Origin: JAHZKS01 sp047404135
Lineage (GTDB): Bacteria; Pseudomonadota; Alphaproteobacteria; Rickettsiales; JABSSG01
Assembly (NCBI GenBank): GCA_047404135.1
Contig: JBDOIT010000002.1
Location: 1-64,000, forward strand
Reading direction: 5' to 3'
Length of the DNA stretch: 64,000 nucleotides
In this document: one piece after another, positions 26,499 through 41,900 of the stretch
Layout: every line of letters begins with the position of its first letter
Position numbering within the stretch: the first letter of the stretch is position 1
The notes under the pieces: generated by a model
What the model saw: the letters and a program-made list of their open reading frames with translations, nothing else
What the model was told of the DNA's origin: nothing
The model's database searches: none
Position numbers and translations under genes: made by a program

Positions 26499-27140
26499 TT
26501 ACTTAAATGTATATTTAAGAATATCCTTACCCATCATATTTCCGTCTGTGCCTGGCGTATAATATTTTATGAGATTCCCATCACGGCCTATCAGGTAGAA
26601 AAAGGAAGAGTGGTTGATCAGGTAAGTATCTAACTTTTCTTTGCCATCCACAGATCTTGCATAATACACCTTAAATTTACGAGCCACAGCTTTGATTTCG
26701 TCCTGAGTGCCAGATAATGCAACTATTCTAGGATCAAAATTCGAGAAATATTCCTTTAGTTTTTGAGGCGTGTCTCTTCTCGGATCAATAGTAATGAATA
26801 TAGGAACTATATCTGATTCTTTTTTTTCTACCTTATCCAAAGCAGCAACCATCTCCACGAGATTCGCAGGGCAAATATCTGGACAGAAAGAGAATCCAAA
26901 ATAAATTAAAAGCAACTTACCTCTAAAATCTCGCGATTTTACCTTATTGCCATTATAGTCAGTCAGCTCAAAATCTCCTCCTAGGTTCAAATTGTGATTC
27001 AATACACCTATCTCTGACGATTTATTTGCTTTTATTTTTGAAGGGGGGGTCATCACCAATATTATGATCAATGACAAGAGAGCAATAGCTATACCAGAGA
27101 ATAATATTGCTTTTACCAGGAGCTTAGGATCTTTTTGCAT
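26499..27140 (-). CDS. SCO1/SenC copper chaperone for cytochrome oxidase assembly
   Basis: The 213-residue protein has one N-terminal membrane anchor (about 10-30) and a periplasmic thioredoxin-fold domain. The copper-binding CPDIC (CxxxC) lies in the family context FGFSFCPDICP, and the third ligand His is in INHSSFFYLIG. SCO1 proteins deliver Cu to the CuA site of cytochrome c oxidase, fitting the ctaE and SURF1 genes elsewhere in the window. It stands alone. Confidence 0.92.
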   Translation of the reverse strand: MQKDPKLLVKAILFSGIAIALLSLIIILVMTPPSKIKANKSSEIGVLNHNLNLGGDFELTDYNGNKVKSRDFRGKLLLIYFGFSFCPDICPANLVEMVAALDKVEKKESDIVPIFITIDPRRDTPQKLKEYFSNFDPRIVALSGTQDEIKAVARKFKVYYARSVDGKEKLDTYLINHSSFFYLIGRDGNLIKYYTPGTDGNMMGKDILKYTFK

Positions 27141-27204
27141 ATTTTAACAGTTTTAATTCCCACAAACACTTATATAAGTATAGGATTTACAGAGCAACAT
27201 AAAA

Positions 27205-27240
27205 GACAAAAAAAAAGGAGCATGCAAACATGCCCCTTTT
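27205..27240 (-). terminator. Rho-independent terminator of the VirB2 gene
   Basis: On the minus strand, AAAAGGGGCATG and CATGCTCCTTTT (27213-27240) form a 12-bp stem with one G-U pair and a 4-nt loop, followed by a run of Ts. It begins 22 bp past the VirB2 stop. Confidence 0.9.
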
Positions 27241-27262
27241 AATTTTGAAGATTATTTTGTTG

Positions 27263-27604
27263 TTATGGCGTCTTCACACATGTTCCCTGTGTGTTACCTG
27301 TACCATCTCCTACCCATTCTACAATGTTCGCAGCACCAAATATCATACCAATACCAATTGCTGTAACAAGAGCTAGAGGCCATGACAATTTACCTAAGAA
27401 CAGGCTGATACCTAATACAATAATTGCTATTGTTGCTATGGCTTTACCTAGACCTCCTTGTAATTGGCCCACTACATTACATAGCACCTTTGTGATAGCG
27501 ATCTCGTCGTCAGCAAATGCTACATTCGGCAAAATCACACTAAACAAAGCCACTAAACTGAATAATAGTGCCGCTTTTTTAATTATATCAAATTCTTTAG
27601 TCAT
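27263..27604 (-). CDS. virB2: TrbC/VirB2-family type IV secretion pilin
   Basis: The 113-residue precursor has a long leader ending in AFA (about residue 31), then two hydrophobic helices separated by a short polar loop (LGKLSWP), the standard TrbC/VirB2 layout. VirB2 is the main pilus subunit of type IV secretion systems. A GAGG Shine-Dalgarno lies 7 nt before the ATG. The gene is monocistronic with its own terminator and no other vir gene is in the window. In Rickettsiales virB2 is often multicopy and scattered, so further T4SS genes are expected elsewhere. Confidence 0.85.
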   Translation of the reverse strand: MTKEFDIIKKAALLFSLVALFSVILPNVAFADDEIAITKVLCNVVGQLQGGLGKAIATIAIIVLGISLFLGKLSWPLALVTAIGIGMIFGAANIVEWVGDGTGNTQGTCVKTP

Positions 27605-28024
27605 CTTACAACCTCGTATTAATTAAAAACTTCATCTAACCTTAATGTGCTAATTATAGCATTTCTCTTAGTTGAAAGTCTAACTAGTGACCTTACATGT
27701 GTATCTTTTATCAAAAAACTGCATCTCTGTGACAACAGTACCACAGAGAGACTTTGTTGATTACCGTTAACTCAATTGAAGATTGAACCTAAAAGTAAAC
27801 GATGTTATTTAAGTCTCACATAATAAGTATAAAGAACAAGATGCTGAGGGGGGACGAGTATAACGAACTACTACTCAAATATATCAATGTCGAAGCAGAG
27901 TTATAGATTGCATAAAATCATACTTGATCTGCGAAGATAATCATAGATTCAGAAGCAGAAAAAAGTTGACTAAGGAAAAACTTAGCCACCTTGTGATACT
28001 GCGTAGGAAAACTCAGGTATAAGA
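27605..28024. other. Intergenic between gapR and virB2
   Basis: These 420 bp contain no convincing gene. They include the terminator-like hairpin for the gapR transcript (27710-27749) and should contain the virB2 promoter. A short 21-codon frame from the ATG near 27841 has no support. Confidence 0.55.
27710..27749 (-). terminator. Probable terminator of the rplY-pth-ychF-gapR transcript
   Basis: TCTCTGTG (27724-27731) and CACAGAGA (27742-27749) form a perfect 8-bp stem. On the minus strand the stem is followed by TGCAGTTTTTTG. It is about 275 bp past the gapR stop and in the right direction. Confidence 0.5.
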
Positions 28025-28282
28025 CTATAAACCTAGTGCCTCCCTATATAGGTCAATAAGCTGCTCCTGCTCTGCTAGCTTTCCTGAATCCATTGCGCGC
28101 ATCCTGATAACTTTCTTCATGATAGCAACATCAAACCCATGAAATCTAGCTTCACGAAACACTTCTTTCATATCTTCGGCAATCGCTGTCTTTTGCTCTT
28201 CCAATCTTTCTGCCCTTTCTACAAAGCTCTTTAATTTCTCCGTTGCGATAACCTCGCTCGGCTTATCCATTATTTCTGTCAT
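28025..28282 (-). CDS. gapR: GapR family DNA-binding protein (DUF2312)
   Basis: The 85-residue all-helical protein has the DUF2312 core (LKSFVERAERLEEQK, then AIAEDMKEVFREARFHGFD, and an IRMR helix). In Caulobacter, GapR is a nucleoid-associated protein that clamps over-twisted DNA ahead of replication and transcription and helps topoisomerases. The family is almost confined to Alphaproteobacteria, so it also helps place the organism. It is last in the rplY-pth-ychF-gapR run, 12 bp after ychF. Confidence 0.9.
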   Translation of the reverse strand: MTEIMDKPSEVIATEKLKSFVERAERLEEQKTAIAEDMKEVFREARFHGFDVAIMKKVIRMRAMDSGKLAEQEQLIDLYREALGL

Positions 28283-28294
28283 ATATACCTCTAA

Positions 28295-29398
28295 TTAGAC
28301 ATTAAACCTAAAATGCATTACATCGCCATCTTGCACAATATAATCTTTACCTTCGGATCTTAATTTCCCCACTTCCTTAGCTTTAGTCTCTCCACCGGAG
28401 TTTTTATAATCCTCATAGCTTACCACTTCAGCTCTAATAAACCCTCGCTCAAAATCTGTGTGAATTACACCAGCTGCCTGAGGAGCGCGCTCACCCTTTT
28501 TTACAGTCCACGCATGCGCTTCTTTAGGGCCCACAGTAAAGAATGTATTGAGGCCCAAAGTTTCGAAACCACATTTTATTATTCTATCCAACCCAGATTC
28601 TTTCAACCCTAAATCCTCAAGGAAAAATTGTTTCTCTTCTAAATCTTCTAAAGCACTGATTTCTTCTTCTACTCTTGCAGAAATAATGATCCCGGAAACA
28701 CATCTATCCGATATCATAGATAGAACCTTAGAAGAATGCTCATTTCCTTCCGCAGCTTCGCTTTCTAACACATTGCACACAAAGAAATAAGGCTTACTAG
28801 TAATAAGTTGAAGCCTGTTTAGGCGATTCTCTTCTGATCCAGATTTTAATGCGTCTCTAGCAGGTTTTCCTCTATCTAGCAACTCAAGGCATTCTTCCAT
28901 CAACTCAATATCAGCAATAACTTCTCCATCTTTAGTGAATTTATTTTTATTTTTGAATTTCTCTAAACTTTTAGATAAAGCCTCATAATCTGCTAAAATC
29001 AGCTCTGTTTCTATAAGCTCTATATCTCTCAAAGGATCAACGGTATCCTCAACATGAATAATATCTTGATCTTCAAAGCAACGAACTACATGTATAATGG
29101 CGTCTACTTCTCTGATATTCCCGAGGAATTTATTACCAAGCCCCTCACCTTTACTTGCTCCTTTAACTAATCCAGCAATATCAACCATTTCTATAAAAGT
29201 AGGAACCTTCTTAGCCGACCCCGCTATATCAGACAAAGTATCTAAACGATCATCAGGCACAGATATCCTTCCAACATTAGGATCTATTGTACAGAATGGA
29301 TAGTTTGCAGCTTCTGCAGATACAGTCCCTGTGATTGCATTAAATAATGTCGATTTACCTACATTAGGCAGACCTATAACTCCGCATTTAAATCCCAT
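28295..29398 (-). CDS. ychF: Obg-family GTPase/ATPase YchF (EngD)
   Basis: YchF is a universal ribosome-associated P-loop NTPase that prefers ATP. The 367-residue protein begins with GVIGLPNVGKSTLFNA (Walker A), has DIAGLVKGASKGEGLGNKFL as the G3 region, then a coiled-coil insertion, and a C-terminal TGS domain (FTVGPKEAHAWTVKKG, later DVMHFRFNV). Complete. It lies 4 bp after pth, an association found in many bacteria. Confidence 0.96.
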   Translation of the reverse strand: MGFKCGVIGLPNVGKSTLFNAITGTVSAEAANYPFCTIDPNVGRISVPDDRLDTLSDIAGSAKKVPTFIEMVDIAGLVKGASKGEGLGNKFLGNIREVDAIIHVVRCFEDQDIIHVEDTVDPLRDIELIETELILADYEALSKSLEKFKNKNKFTKDGEVIADIELMEECLELLDRGKPARDALKSGSEENRLNRLQLITSKPYFFVCNVLESEAAEGNEHSSKVLSMISDRCVSGIIISARVEEEISALEDLEEKQFFLEDLGLKESGLDRIIKCGFETLGLNTFFTVGPKEAHAWTVKKGERAPQAAGVIHTDFERGFIRAEVVSYEDYKNSGGETKAKEVGKLRSEGKDYIVQDGDVMHFRFNV

Positions 29399-29402
29399 TT
29401 TC

Positions 29403-29972
29403 CTAGTTTTTATTTATTTGATTAACTTCACTTCCAAAAATATCATTATCTCCTTCTAGAATTTCAGGAAATAATTGTGATATCCTATCCAAAGCATTGT
29501 TTATGGCTCCAAATTCGCCCTTAGAGAAATCCTCTAACACATATTTGGAAACCAAGTCTTTATTTTGTGGGTGATCTACTCCTATTCTTACTCTGGTATA
29601 TTTATTTGAAACCATACTATTGATCGACCTCAAACCATTATGTCCAGCAGTACCTCCGGCAATTTTTATTTTTATCTTAGCCAAATCCAAGTCTATATCG
29701 TCATGTAAAACTATAATATTTTCAGCAGGAATTTTATAAAAATTGGAAAAAGCAGAAACAGCTTTACCAGATTCGTTCATAAAGGTCATAGGCTTAATGG
29801 CCAAAATCTTTTGGTCACCTATAGTTCCTTTAAAGAAATCTGAATTATATTTTGAGTTCTCTGAGCTAAATCCGTAAGATTGCACAAGAGAGTCAACCGC
29901 CAAAAATCCTACATTATGTCTGGTAAGTTTATATTTTTCTCCAGGGTTCCCTAACCCAACAACCAGATACAT
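29403..29972 (-). CDS. pth: Peptidyl-tRNA hydrolase
   Basis: Pth releases peptides from prematurely dropped peptidyl-tRNA. The 189-residue protein shows the family start VVGLGNPGEKYKLTRHNVGF with the catalytic His, KPMTFMNESG with the conserved Asn, and the HDDIDL Asp motif followed by GGTAGHNGLRS. Length is normal. It lies 6 bp after rplY; the rplY-pth-ychF order is widespread and links translation functions. Confidence 0.96.
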   Translation of the reverse strand: MYLVVGLGNPGEKYKLTRHNVGFLAVDSLVQSYGFSSENSKYNSDFFKGTIGDQKILAIKPMTFMNESGKAVSAFSNFYKIPAENIIVLHDDIDLDLAKIKIKIAGGTAGHNGLRSINSMVSNKYTRVRIGVDHPQNKDLVSKYVLEDFSKGEFGAINNALDRISQLFPEILEGDNDIFGSEVNQINKN

Positions 29973-29978
29973 AATGAA

Positions 29979-30638
29979 TTACTTACTTTGTGCAGCAGCG
30001 TTCTCTTCTTTGTTCTCTTCTGCTCCTTCAGCTGTCTCTTCTCCGCCTTCTTCTTCAGCATCAGAAGCAGCCATAGATCTCTTACCTGTGATTTTAAGAA
30101 CTGTTTGCTTTAAGTCCTTGTCAACCAAGTTAACACCTGATGGTATTGAAATTTCACCAAGAGTCACAGGAGTACCCATTTTTACCTCTGAAACATCAAC
30201 ATTTATAGCTTCAGGAATATTATCTGCACTTACTCTACATCTTAATGAGCGCTTAGCAACGTTAACTACTCCACCTCTTTTAATCTCAACTGATTTCTCT
30301 CTACCCAATATTCTGATAGGAACATCAACAGAAATTTCATCTGAACCGTCAAGAGCAAAGAAATCAACATGTTCTATTGAATCAGTTACAGGGTGTAAGC
30401 TAATTTGCCTAGCAAGAACCTTGTATACCTTATCTCCAGCCTTTAACTCCACAACATTTGTCATAGAATCAAATCTGTTACATACCAAAGAAGCATCTTT
30501 TGCGTCAATCGCAACAGCCACTCCTTCTTTGCCTTTACTATAAACAACACCAGGTACTTTACCTGATCTTCTAACAGCACGCGTAGGTCCTGTGCCTAGT
30601 TTTTTTCTTAAATCTGCTTTAATTGACAAATTACCCAT
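29979..30638 (-). CDS. rplY: 50S ribosomal protein L25 (Ctc/TL5 type)
   Basis: L25 binds 5S rRNA in the large subunit. The 219-residue protein is the long two-domain CTC form: an N-terminal L25 domain (GPTRAVRRSGKVPGVVYSKG) and a C-terminal beta domain (SVDVPIRILGREKSVEIKRGG), then an acidic Glu/Ala tail. I chose ATG 30638 because it gives the standard MGNLSIKADLRKK start. The longer frame from 30686 adds 16 residues without support. First gene of the rplY-pth-ychF-gapR run. Confidence 0.93.
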   Translation of the reverse strand: MGNLSIKADLRKKLGTGPTRAVRRSGKVPGVVYSKGKEGVAVAIDAKDASLVCNRFDSMTNVVELKAGDKVYKVLARQISLHPVTDSIEHVDFFALDGSDEISVDVPIRILGREKSVEIKRGGVVNVAKRSLRCRVSADNIPEAINVDVSEVKMGTPVTLGEISIPSGVNLVDKDLKQTVLKITGKRSMAASDAEEEGGEETAEGAEENKEENAAAQSK

Positions 30639-30759
30639 AATCAATCTATCCTTCTGAATCGGTGAAAAGTTATTCTGAGGGAGCATAATACATAAAAAAA
30701 CTAATTAAGTCAAAGAAACTTTGCTCTTTTTATAAAAACAATAAAAAAATCTTTAATAC

Positions 30760-35244
<4,485 letters not shown>

Positions 35245-35250
35245 CAAACA

Positions 35251-36396
35251 TTAAACCCTCATTGGCATGATGATATATTGGAATTTGTCATTTGCCACAT
35301 CCAACATGACAGCTGGAGAGAAATTATCTTTAAACTTTAATATTATCTCTTCTCCTTTAATTGCTCCCATAACATCACTGATATATCTAGCATTGAACCC
35401 TATTTCAAATTTATGCTCTCCAGATTCCACGGAAATCTTCTCTGTTGCAAAACTGCCATCGTTATTTTTAGAGCTAATATGGAATTCACTACCACTTAAC
35501 TCAAATTTAATTCCTTTGAATTTTTCATTTGTAATTGTAGAAACCCTATCTACTGCTTTTGAGAATTCTTTAGTGGGAATCTTTAAAGTAATATGGTTAT
35601 CTTCAGGCATCAAGTTCTGATAGTCAGGGAATTTCGCGCCGATAAGTTTAGTCACAAAAACAAAGTTGCCATTGCTGATCTTTACTTTATTCTCAGAAAC
35701 AGAAACTTTAACCTCGCCTTCAATTGAATCAATAATCTTTCTGATCTCTAATATGGATTTCTTAGGAATAATAATACCCTCAAAGCCTTCAACAGAAGCG
35801 GATTCACTCCCATCTGCACATGAAAGCCTATGACCATCTGTCGCAACCATTCTAAAATGTCCCTCAAAGAAATGCATAAAAACTCCGTTCAGATTATATC
35901 TTGTTTCTTCCGCAGAGATTGCAAACTTACATTGATCGATAAGGCTTCTTAACTCCTTTGATTGCACATTAAACTCCCCACCATATATATCGTCATCTAA
36001 TTTTGGAAAATCTGAAGCGGAAAGCACAGAAAGAGAGAACTTTGAATTACTAGAAAGCAAATTCACCTTTTTCTTTGCGGAATCAAAATCAATCTTTATG
36101 TCTAAACCATCTTCAAGTTTACGCACAATATCATAAAGCATATGAGCATCTACAGTAATAGCACCAGACTTTGTAACGGTAGCCTCTATCTTTTCAGATA
36201 CGATGATATCCATATCAGTTGCTGTAAGCTTTAATTTGCCACCAGAAGCTTCTATCAAAACATTAGAAAGTACAGGAACGATGTTCCTTCTTTCCACAAT
36301 CGATTGAACATGGGATAAAACACTAGCAAAACCAGATTTGTTAACTCTGATACTGAAGTCCTCAGAAATAACAGTCTTTTCTTCTTCTAATAACAT
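35251..36396 (-). CDS. dnaN: DNA polymerase III beta subunit (sliding clamp)
   Basis: DnaN forms the ring clamp that tethers replicative polymerases. The 381-residue protein has the three-repeat clamp fold, with recognisable VLSNVLIEA (repeat 1), [10 protein letters not shown] and ATDGHRL (repeat 2), and the C-terminal YIIMPMRV, whose MPMR tail ends the hydrophobic partner-binding cleft. The start overlaps the dnaA stop by 10 nt (ATGTTATTAG), implying translational coupling. Confidence 0.97.
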   Translation of the reverse strand: MLLEEEKTVISEDFSIRVNKSGFASVLSHVQSIVERRNIVPVLSNVLIEASGGKLKLTATDMDIIVSEKIEATVTKSGAITVDAHMLYDIVRKLEDGLDIKIDFDSAKKKVNLLSSNSKFSLSVLSASDFPKLDDDIYGGEFNVQSKELRSLIDQCKFAISAEETRYNLNGVFMHFFEGHFRMVATDGHRLSCADGSESASVEGFEGIIIPKKSILEIRKIIDSIEGEVKVSVSENKVKISNGNFVFVTKLIGAKFPDYQNLMPEDNHITLKIPTKEFSKAVDRVSTITNEKFKGIKFELSGSEFHISSKNNDGSFATEKISVESGEHKFEIGFNARYISDVMGAIKGEEIILKFKDNFSPAVMLDVANDKFQYIIMPMRV

Positions 36397-37802
36397 TGCA
36401 TTACCTTCATTAATAACCTTACGTCTTCCGACACTTCTTTGTTCTCTTTCAGCAGATCTTCAACTTTTTTTATAGCGTGCATTACAGTTGTATGATCTTT
36501 ACCGCCAAATTTCTTGCCTATTTCAGCCAAGCTGTGCGAGGTAAGAGATTTTGACAAATACATCGCAATTTGCCTTGGTCTTGCGATATTTCTAGATCTT
36601 TTTGAGGAATACATATCAGATACCTTTAGATTGTATCTCTCGGCAACCTTCTTCTGCACCTCCTCTATCGTAATACTTCTTTCATTAGATCTCAAAAGAT
36701 CTCTCAATATATCTTGTGTGCTAGCAAGCGTAATCACTTGCTTAGTCAAATTTGTATGAGCAATCACCTTATTCAATGCCCCCTCTAACTCACGAACATT
36801 AGAAGCAATCTTAGAAGCTAAAAATTCAAGAACCTCTTTTGGAACATTGATATCCATAAGTTCTACCTTGGACTGTAGGATTCCTAGACGCAGCTCATAT
36901 GTAGTATTATGGATATCAGCAACAAGCCCCCATCCAAGTCTAGATTTTATTCTATCTTCCATATTTTCAAGATCAGAAGGAGACCTATCTCCTGAGATAA
37001 CAATCTGTCTATTATTATCGATCAATGTGTTCAATGTATGAAAAAACTCTTCCTGAGTACTGTTTTTCCCACAGATAAACTGAATATCATCTACCATCAA
37101 AACGTCAGCAGACCTGTATATATCCTTAAATTTCATCATCTCATTAGTACGCAAGGCTTTAATGAATTGATACATGAATTTCTCTGCAGAAATATAAACA
37201 ACCTTTCTCTTCGTATTTGTTTCTTTGATATGCCACGCTATTGCGTGCATCAAATGCGTTTTACCAAGACCAACCCCTCCATATAAGAATAAAGGGTTAG
37301 AACCAGGTTGAACTTTTTTAGTCTCAGACACAGCCCTTGCAGCAGCATAAGCAAATTCATTTGACGGCCCAGCAATAAATGTATCAAATCTATAGCGACC
37401 ATCTAAAGATGCTTGGAAGAACTGACCCCTCTCCTCTTCTGCATCAACAGCCCGATGAGGTTTACCAGAAGATTCTGAGACACTTGCAGGGGTAGATGTT
37501 TTTGGCTTATTGATAACAATGCTGATTTTTTTAATGCTGCTATTATGCTTTTGCCAAGATTTCAGTATCTTCTTCTCATAATGAGTTCTCACCCAATCTC
37601 TGATAAATCGGGTCGGCACATGGAAACTCACAGCACTAGCATTAAAGCCCGTACATTCCAATTTACTAATCCAACTTTTATATGTGTCTTCACCAAATTC
37701 TTGCTTCAAATCATCCTGGACAATAGACCATATCATTTGACCATCATTTATAGTCGGTGTAACTGCCACTGTCACCGCCCTATCTTTTACTAAATTAGAC
37801 AT
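36387..37802 (-). CDS. dnaA: Chromosomal replication initiator DnaA
   Basis: DnaA opens the origin. The 471-residue protein has domain I ([21 protein letters not shown]), a short linker, the AAA+ domain ([23 protein letters not shown]), and the DnaA-box-binding domain with [15 protein letters not shown] chose ATG 37802, which begins at the domain I boundary, follows AAGGA closely and overlaps the rhodanese stop by 8 nt. The longer frame to 37859 lies inside the rhodanese gene. Confidence 0.96.
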   Translation of the reverse strand: MSNLVKDRAVTVAVTPTINDGQMIWSIVQDDLKQEFGEDTYKSWISKLECTGFNASAVSFHVPTRFIRDWVRTHYEKKILKSWQKHNSSIKKISIVINKPKTSTPASVSESSGKPHRAVDAEEERGQFFQASLDGRYRFDTFIAGPSNEFAYAAARAVSETKKVQPGSNPLFLYGGVGLGKTHLMHAIAWHIKETNTKRKVVYISAEKFMYQFIKALRTNEMMKFKDIYRSADVLMVDDIQFICGKNSTQEEFFHTLNTLIDNNRQIVISGDRSPSDLENMEDRIKSRLGWGLVADIHNTTYELRLGILQSKVELMDINVPKEVLEFLASKIASNVRELEGALNKVIAHTNLTKQVITLASTQDILRDLLRSNERSITIEEVQKKVAERYNLKVSDMYSSKRSRNIARPRQIAMYLSKSLTSHSLAEIGKKFGGKDHTTVMHAIKKVEDLLKENKEVSEDVRLLMKVMQCY

Positions 37803-38199
37803 ATTCCTTACACGCCAACTTGATAGACTTCCAACCCGAATCTCCAACACCCTGGCCAAATCCTGTTGCTAAGTTAAAACAAGAAGTATATCCACCATTT
37901 ACAGCCACCATCGCGGCATCAAAAGACCTCATCCCCGCTTTACACATAAAAATAATTTTTGCATCTTTATTTGGAACCTTCCTATCTAAATCAGTCAAAA
38001 AATTCTCATTCACATCCCTAGATACTAAATCATTTATCCACGGAATCAAAACAACATTTTTATTAAAAGAGGTAATATCTGCATAACCTAGTGTTTTTAT
38101 TTCATCAAGAGCACGCACATCAACCAAAATAGAATCTATTTGTGAACCTAACATTTCCCAAGCCTCTATAGGAGAAATTTCTTTGATTGAACCATCCAT
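37795..38199 (-). CDS. Rhodanese-like domain protein
   Basis: This is a single-domain rhodanese of 134 residues. It shows [11 protein letters not shown] (the DVR strand), the active-site loop CKAGMRS with the persulfide Cys, and NLATGFGQG at the C-terminal side. Such proteins carry sulfane sulfur for thiolation or detoxification; the acceptor is unknown. It is the first gene of the minus-strand block leading into dnaA, with which it overlaps by 8 nt. A DnaA-box-like TTATCCACG lies inside it on the plus strand (38034-38042). Confidence 0.85.
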   Translation of the reverse strand: MDGSIKEISPIEAWEMLGSQIDSILVDVRALDEIKTLGYADITSFNKNVVLIPWINDLVSRDVNENFLTDLDRKVPNKDAKIIFMCKAGMRSFDAAMVAVNGGYTSCFNLATGFGQGVGDSGWKSIKLACKEYV

Positions 38200-38570
38200 A
38201 ACTAATTAACAATAATATTTTCAACAAACATAGGGCTAGGGATTCCCTAGAAATATTAGATGCCTAAGGATGCATCATTATCCCGCGATAGTAAACATTT
38301 TTTTAATCTTTTGTGAAACTTACCTCTCAGTCTTAAGAGAAATCTATATCATCAAGGCTTGACTTACCGAGTATTACATATTCTGCTCCTGCACTAGTAG
38401 GTGCCTATTCATAATTGAAGTTTGCAGAATCTAGCATATGGGCTCTAACAAAGCCTTGGGGTATGAGGGGATATGTAAAAATTCTTTTGTCATTCATCAT
38501 GAATAACCAACATTATTACGCTATTCGAATATGCAATCCACTTGTATTGTAGAAATTGCGTGAGGTCAAG
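38200..38570. other. Divergent intergenic region between dnaA block and sdhE-mfd
   Basis: These 371 bp separate the minus-strand rhodanese-dnaA-dnaN-recF-gyrB block from plus-strand sdhE-mfd and should hold promoters for both. They contain a perfect palindrome CTAGGGA-T-TCCCTAG at 38236-38250, and a weak DnaA-box-like TTATCCCGC near 38278-38286. It is a candidate regulatory or origin-proximal region, but no cluster of good DnaA boxes is seen. Confidence 0.45.
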
Positions 38571-38939
38571 ATGGGTAATCACCTCACTCAAAACCAATTT
38601 TATCTACGAATATACAATAATAGCTTTTTAAAACAGCACAGGTTCATTGAAAAAAATCTACCTAGATGCTATAAGATACAACATGATTTTAAATATATTT
38701 ATATGAACGAAGTTTTAAGAAAAAAACTGCTCTACCGCAGCAAACATAGAGGGTGCAAGGAAATGGACTTGATCTTCACAAATTTCATGCACGAATACTT
38801 TGATAATTTGAGCGACAAAGAAGTTGAGCAGTTTGAGAACTTCCTAAATGAAAACGAGTTAGAAATCCGGGAATGGGTTATTGAAGAAAAAAACATCCCT
38901 ACAGAATACAAAGCTTTAGTAAGTAAGCTCAAAATATAA
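38571..38939 (+). CDS. sdhE: Succinate dehydrogenase flavinylation factor SdhE, with N-terminal extension
   Basis: SdhE promotes covalent FAD attachment to SdhA. The core (from about residue 45) has the diagnostic RGCKEMD form of the RGxxE motif, then a helical bundle ending REWVIEEKNIP. Core length (78 residues from ATG 38703) is normal. I chose ATG 38571 because GAGG lies 5 nt upstream, while ATG 38703 has no Shine-Dalgarno. This gives 122 residues with a basic extension of about 44 residues. It precedes mfd by 13 bp, an sdhE-mfd pairing seen in other alphaproteobacteria. Confidence 0.85.
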   Translation: MGNHLTQNQFYLRIYNNSFLKQHRFIEKNLPRCYKIQHDFKYIYMNEVLRKKLLYRSKHRGCKEMDLIFTNFMHEYFDNLSDKEVEQFENFLNENELEIREWVIEEKNIPTEYKALVSKLKI

Positions 38940-38952
38940 CAGGTCGTAACCC

Positions 38953-41900
38953 TTGCTTGAAAAAATTTTCACCAATAATAAATCCATACAAATAGGGAAT
39001 ATAGTTGATGGATCCTATGGATATTTCACTGATAAGCTTTCTGCTGCACAAGATCCAGATATCATCATAATTACTTCAGATAATAACAGAGCTCTAAAAA
39101 TAGCAACAGAGGTTCAGTTTTTTAAACCTAATACACTTTTATTTCCAGGGTGGGATTCCACCCCCTACGACCTAGTGTCCCCTTCAAAAAATATACTAGA
39201 GAATAGAATTCATGCCCTTTCTTCGATCTCCGAATCCAAACAAAATATCATTGTAACTTCTATAGAAGCAATCATACAGAAAACGATCTCCAAAGATATT
39301 TTGAATAAAAATACTATGATACTTTCAAAAGGAGATTACATTGATCGTGAAGAGCTTTTAAATTTCTTAGTATCTAATAATTACACCAGGTCCTCTACAA
39401 CAAATGAGCCTGGAGAATTTTCTGTACGCGGAGGCATTGTTGATATCTTTACCAATGGCGAAAAGCATGGATATAGAGTTGATTTCTTTGGAGACCAGAT
39501 AGAAAAAATTAAAACTTTTGATGCAGGGACTCAGACTTCCTTACATGAAATAAACTCCATAACCATAATACCATCTAGCGAGTTGATATTGAATGATGAA
39601 TATACTAGTAAATTCAAAAATAACCTTCTCAATATTGCGGGTCCAAAAATTCAAGATCTAAATATATTCGAAAATCTTCGACAAGGTATAAAAGTAAATG
39701 CAATCGAACAATCTCTTCCTTTGTTTTATAAGACATCTACGATTTTAGATTACCTTAACAAGCCGATCCTTGTATTTGATAGATTCACAGATAAAGATTC
39801 AGAGCATATATTCAAAAAAATAGAGAATGCATATCAAGAGAGAAAAGGGGCTTCAGATCTACCAGCATCCATATTACCCCCAGAATACCTTTGGATAACA
39901 ATGAATAGTTATAAAAAAATCATTAGCGAAAAGAATGTGATATCTTTATCTCTGTCAGAAGAACCTGGGTCACTAAAAAGCTTACCCCTATCTACACCTC
40001 CAAATTTCAAAATACTTTCCCAAAAGAACCAAGGAAATAAGATCAAACTCTTCAAAGAATATTTGATTAACGAATATAAAAATAATAAAAATATAATCCT
40101 TTCCGCTTTCACAAAAGGGTCGCAAGCGCGTCTTGGAAAAATCATGAAAGATCATGATATTGTGCATAAAATATGCGAAAACATTCCAGAGTCTTTTCAA
40201 CCCTTGCTTCATGTAATAGTTAGCCCCATTGACGAAGGATATCTTTGCCCTGAATATTCCTTCATCACAGAGAAAAATATATTTGGCAATGCTATATCAA
40301 AACTTACGAAAAAGCGTAGCAACCAAGTCAAAAATAATTCAGCACCAGCAAGCTTTGCTATGTACGAGCTAGTTGTTCATCACGAGTATGGAATCGCTAG
40401 GTTTAAAGGCTTAGAAACAATAGATCTATCCTATACAAAGCATGAATGTATAAAGTTGGAATATGCGGGGAAAGACAAACTATTCATACCTGTAGAGAAT
40501 ATCAACCTGATCACAAAATATGGATCTGAAGATAGCACAGCGCAATTAGATTCTTTAGGAACAAACACATGGGCTATCAAGAGGGAAAGGGCAAAAGAGA
40601 AGGTAAAAAAATCTGCTGCATATCTAATGCAAATTGCCGCACAAAGACATCAAAAAACTGCCGACAAGCTAGAGATTATGCCTGGCTTATATGAGGAATT
40701 TTGCAGCACCTTCCCATATGTAGAAACAGAGGACCAAGACAACGCAATCAATGCTGTTAAAGAAGATTTGGGAAGAGCTAAAGCTATGGATAGGCTAGTT
40801 TGCGGTGACACAGGATTTGGGAAGACCGAAGTTGCAATAAGAGCTGCCTTCATAGCAATTAAAGCTGGAAAACAAGTTGCTCTAATATGCCCCACCACCC
40901 TACTTGCTAAACAGCATTTCAAGTTATTTAAATTACGCTTGGAGAAATTCCAAATTAATGTGGTTCAACTATCCAGATTAGTTTCAGCAAAAGACACTAG
41001 GAAAAATATTGAATCTATAGACGAAGGACGAGCAGATCTTGTAATAGGCACGCATGCACTTTTGAATGATAGGATAAAGTTTAAGGATATAGGGTTGCTG
41101 ATAATTGATGAAGAGCAACATTTTGGAGTCGCGCAAAAAGAAAAGCTAAAGAAATTCAAGGAGAATATCCATATACTGACTCTTTCTGCAACGCCTATAC
41201 CACGTACATTGCAGATGTCACTTACAGGACTAAAAGATTTAAGCGTAATCTCAACACCTCCGGTAAATAGGATCAACACTAAAACAGTCATCACAAAATT
41301 TGATGAACTTATCATTAAAGAGGCACTGATAAAAGAGCACCAGCGAAATGGAAAAAGCTTCTATATCTGTCCGCGCATAAGCGACTTGGAAGATATAAAA
41401 AGACTCCTATCCCGTATAACGCCTTCCCTCAAAATAGAAGTGGTATATGGAAAAATGCCCCCTACTGCTATCGATAAAATTATGGGGGATTTCTGCGATG
41501 GTAAATTTGATATCTTACTATGCACATCAATAATTGAATCGGGTATAGATATACCGACTGCAAATACGATGATCGTACATAAATCAGATTATTTTGGACT
41601 AAGCCAAATGTATCAAATAAAAGGTAGGATTGGTCGAAGCAATATAGAGTCTTTTGTATACTTTACCTTTGCAAGCAATAAGGCTATAAAAGAAACAACT
41701 CTTACAAAGCTAGAAGTGTTGCAGAAGAACAACCATCTAGGAGCTGGATTCTCAATTGCCTCACATGATATGGATCTCAGAGGATATGGGAATATGGTTG
41801 GCGAAGCACAGTCAGGTCATATCAAGGATATCGGGGTAGAGTTATACCAAAATATGCTGACTGAAGAGATAAACAAAATTAAAGTTGGAAAAGAAAAAAC

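Noticed and set aside
30639..30686. Longer N-terminus for L25
   Set aside because: The 16 extra residues do not fit the conserved L25 start and have no Shine-Dalgarno, so the internal ATG was chosen.
37803..37859. Longer N-terminus for DnaA
   Set aside because: It lies wholly inside the rhodanese gene and precedes the normal domain I start; ATG 37802 fits better.
38200..38570. Confident call of a replication origin
   Set aside because: Only one near-consensus DnaA box (in the neighbouring gene) and one weak one are seen; no cluster and no skew data. Reported only as a possibility.
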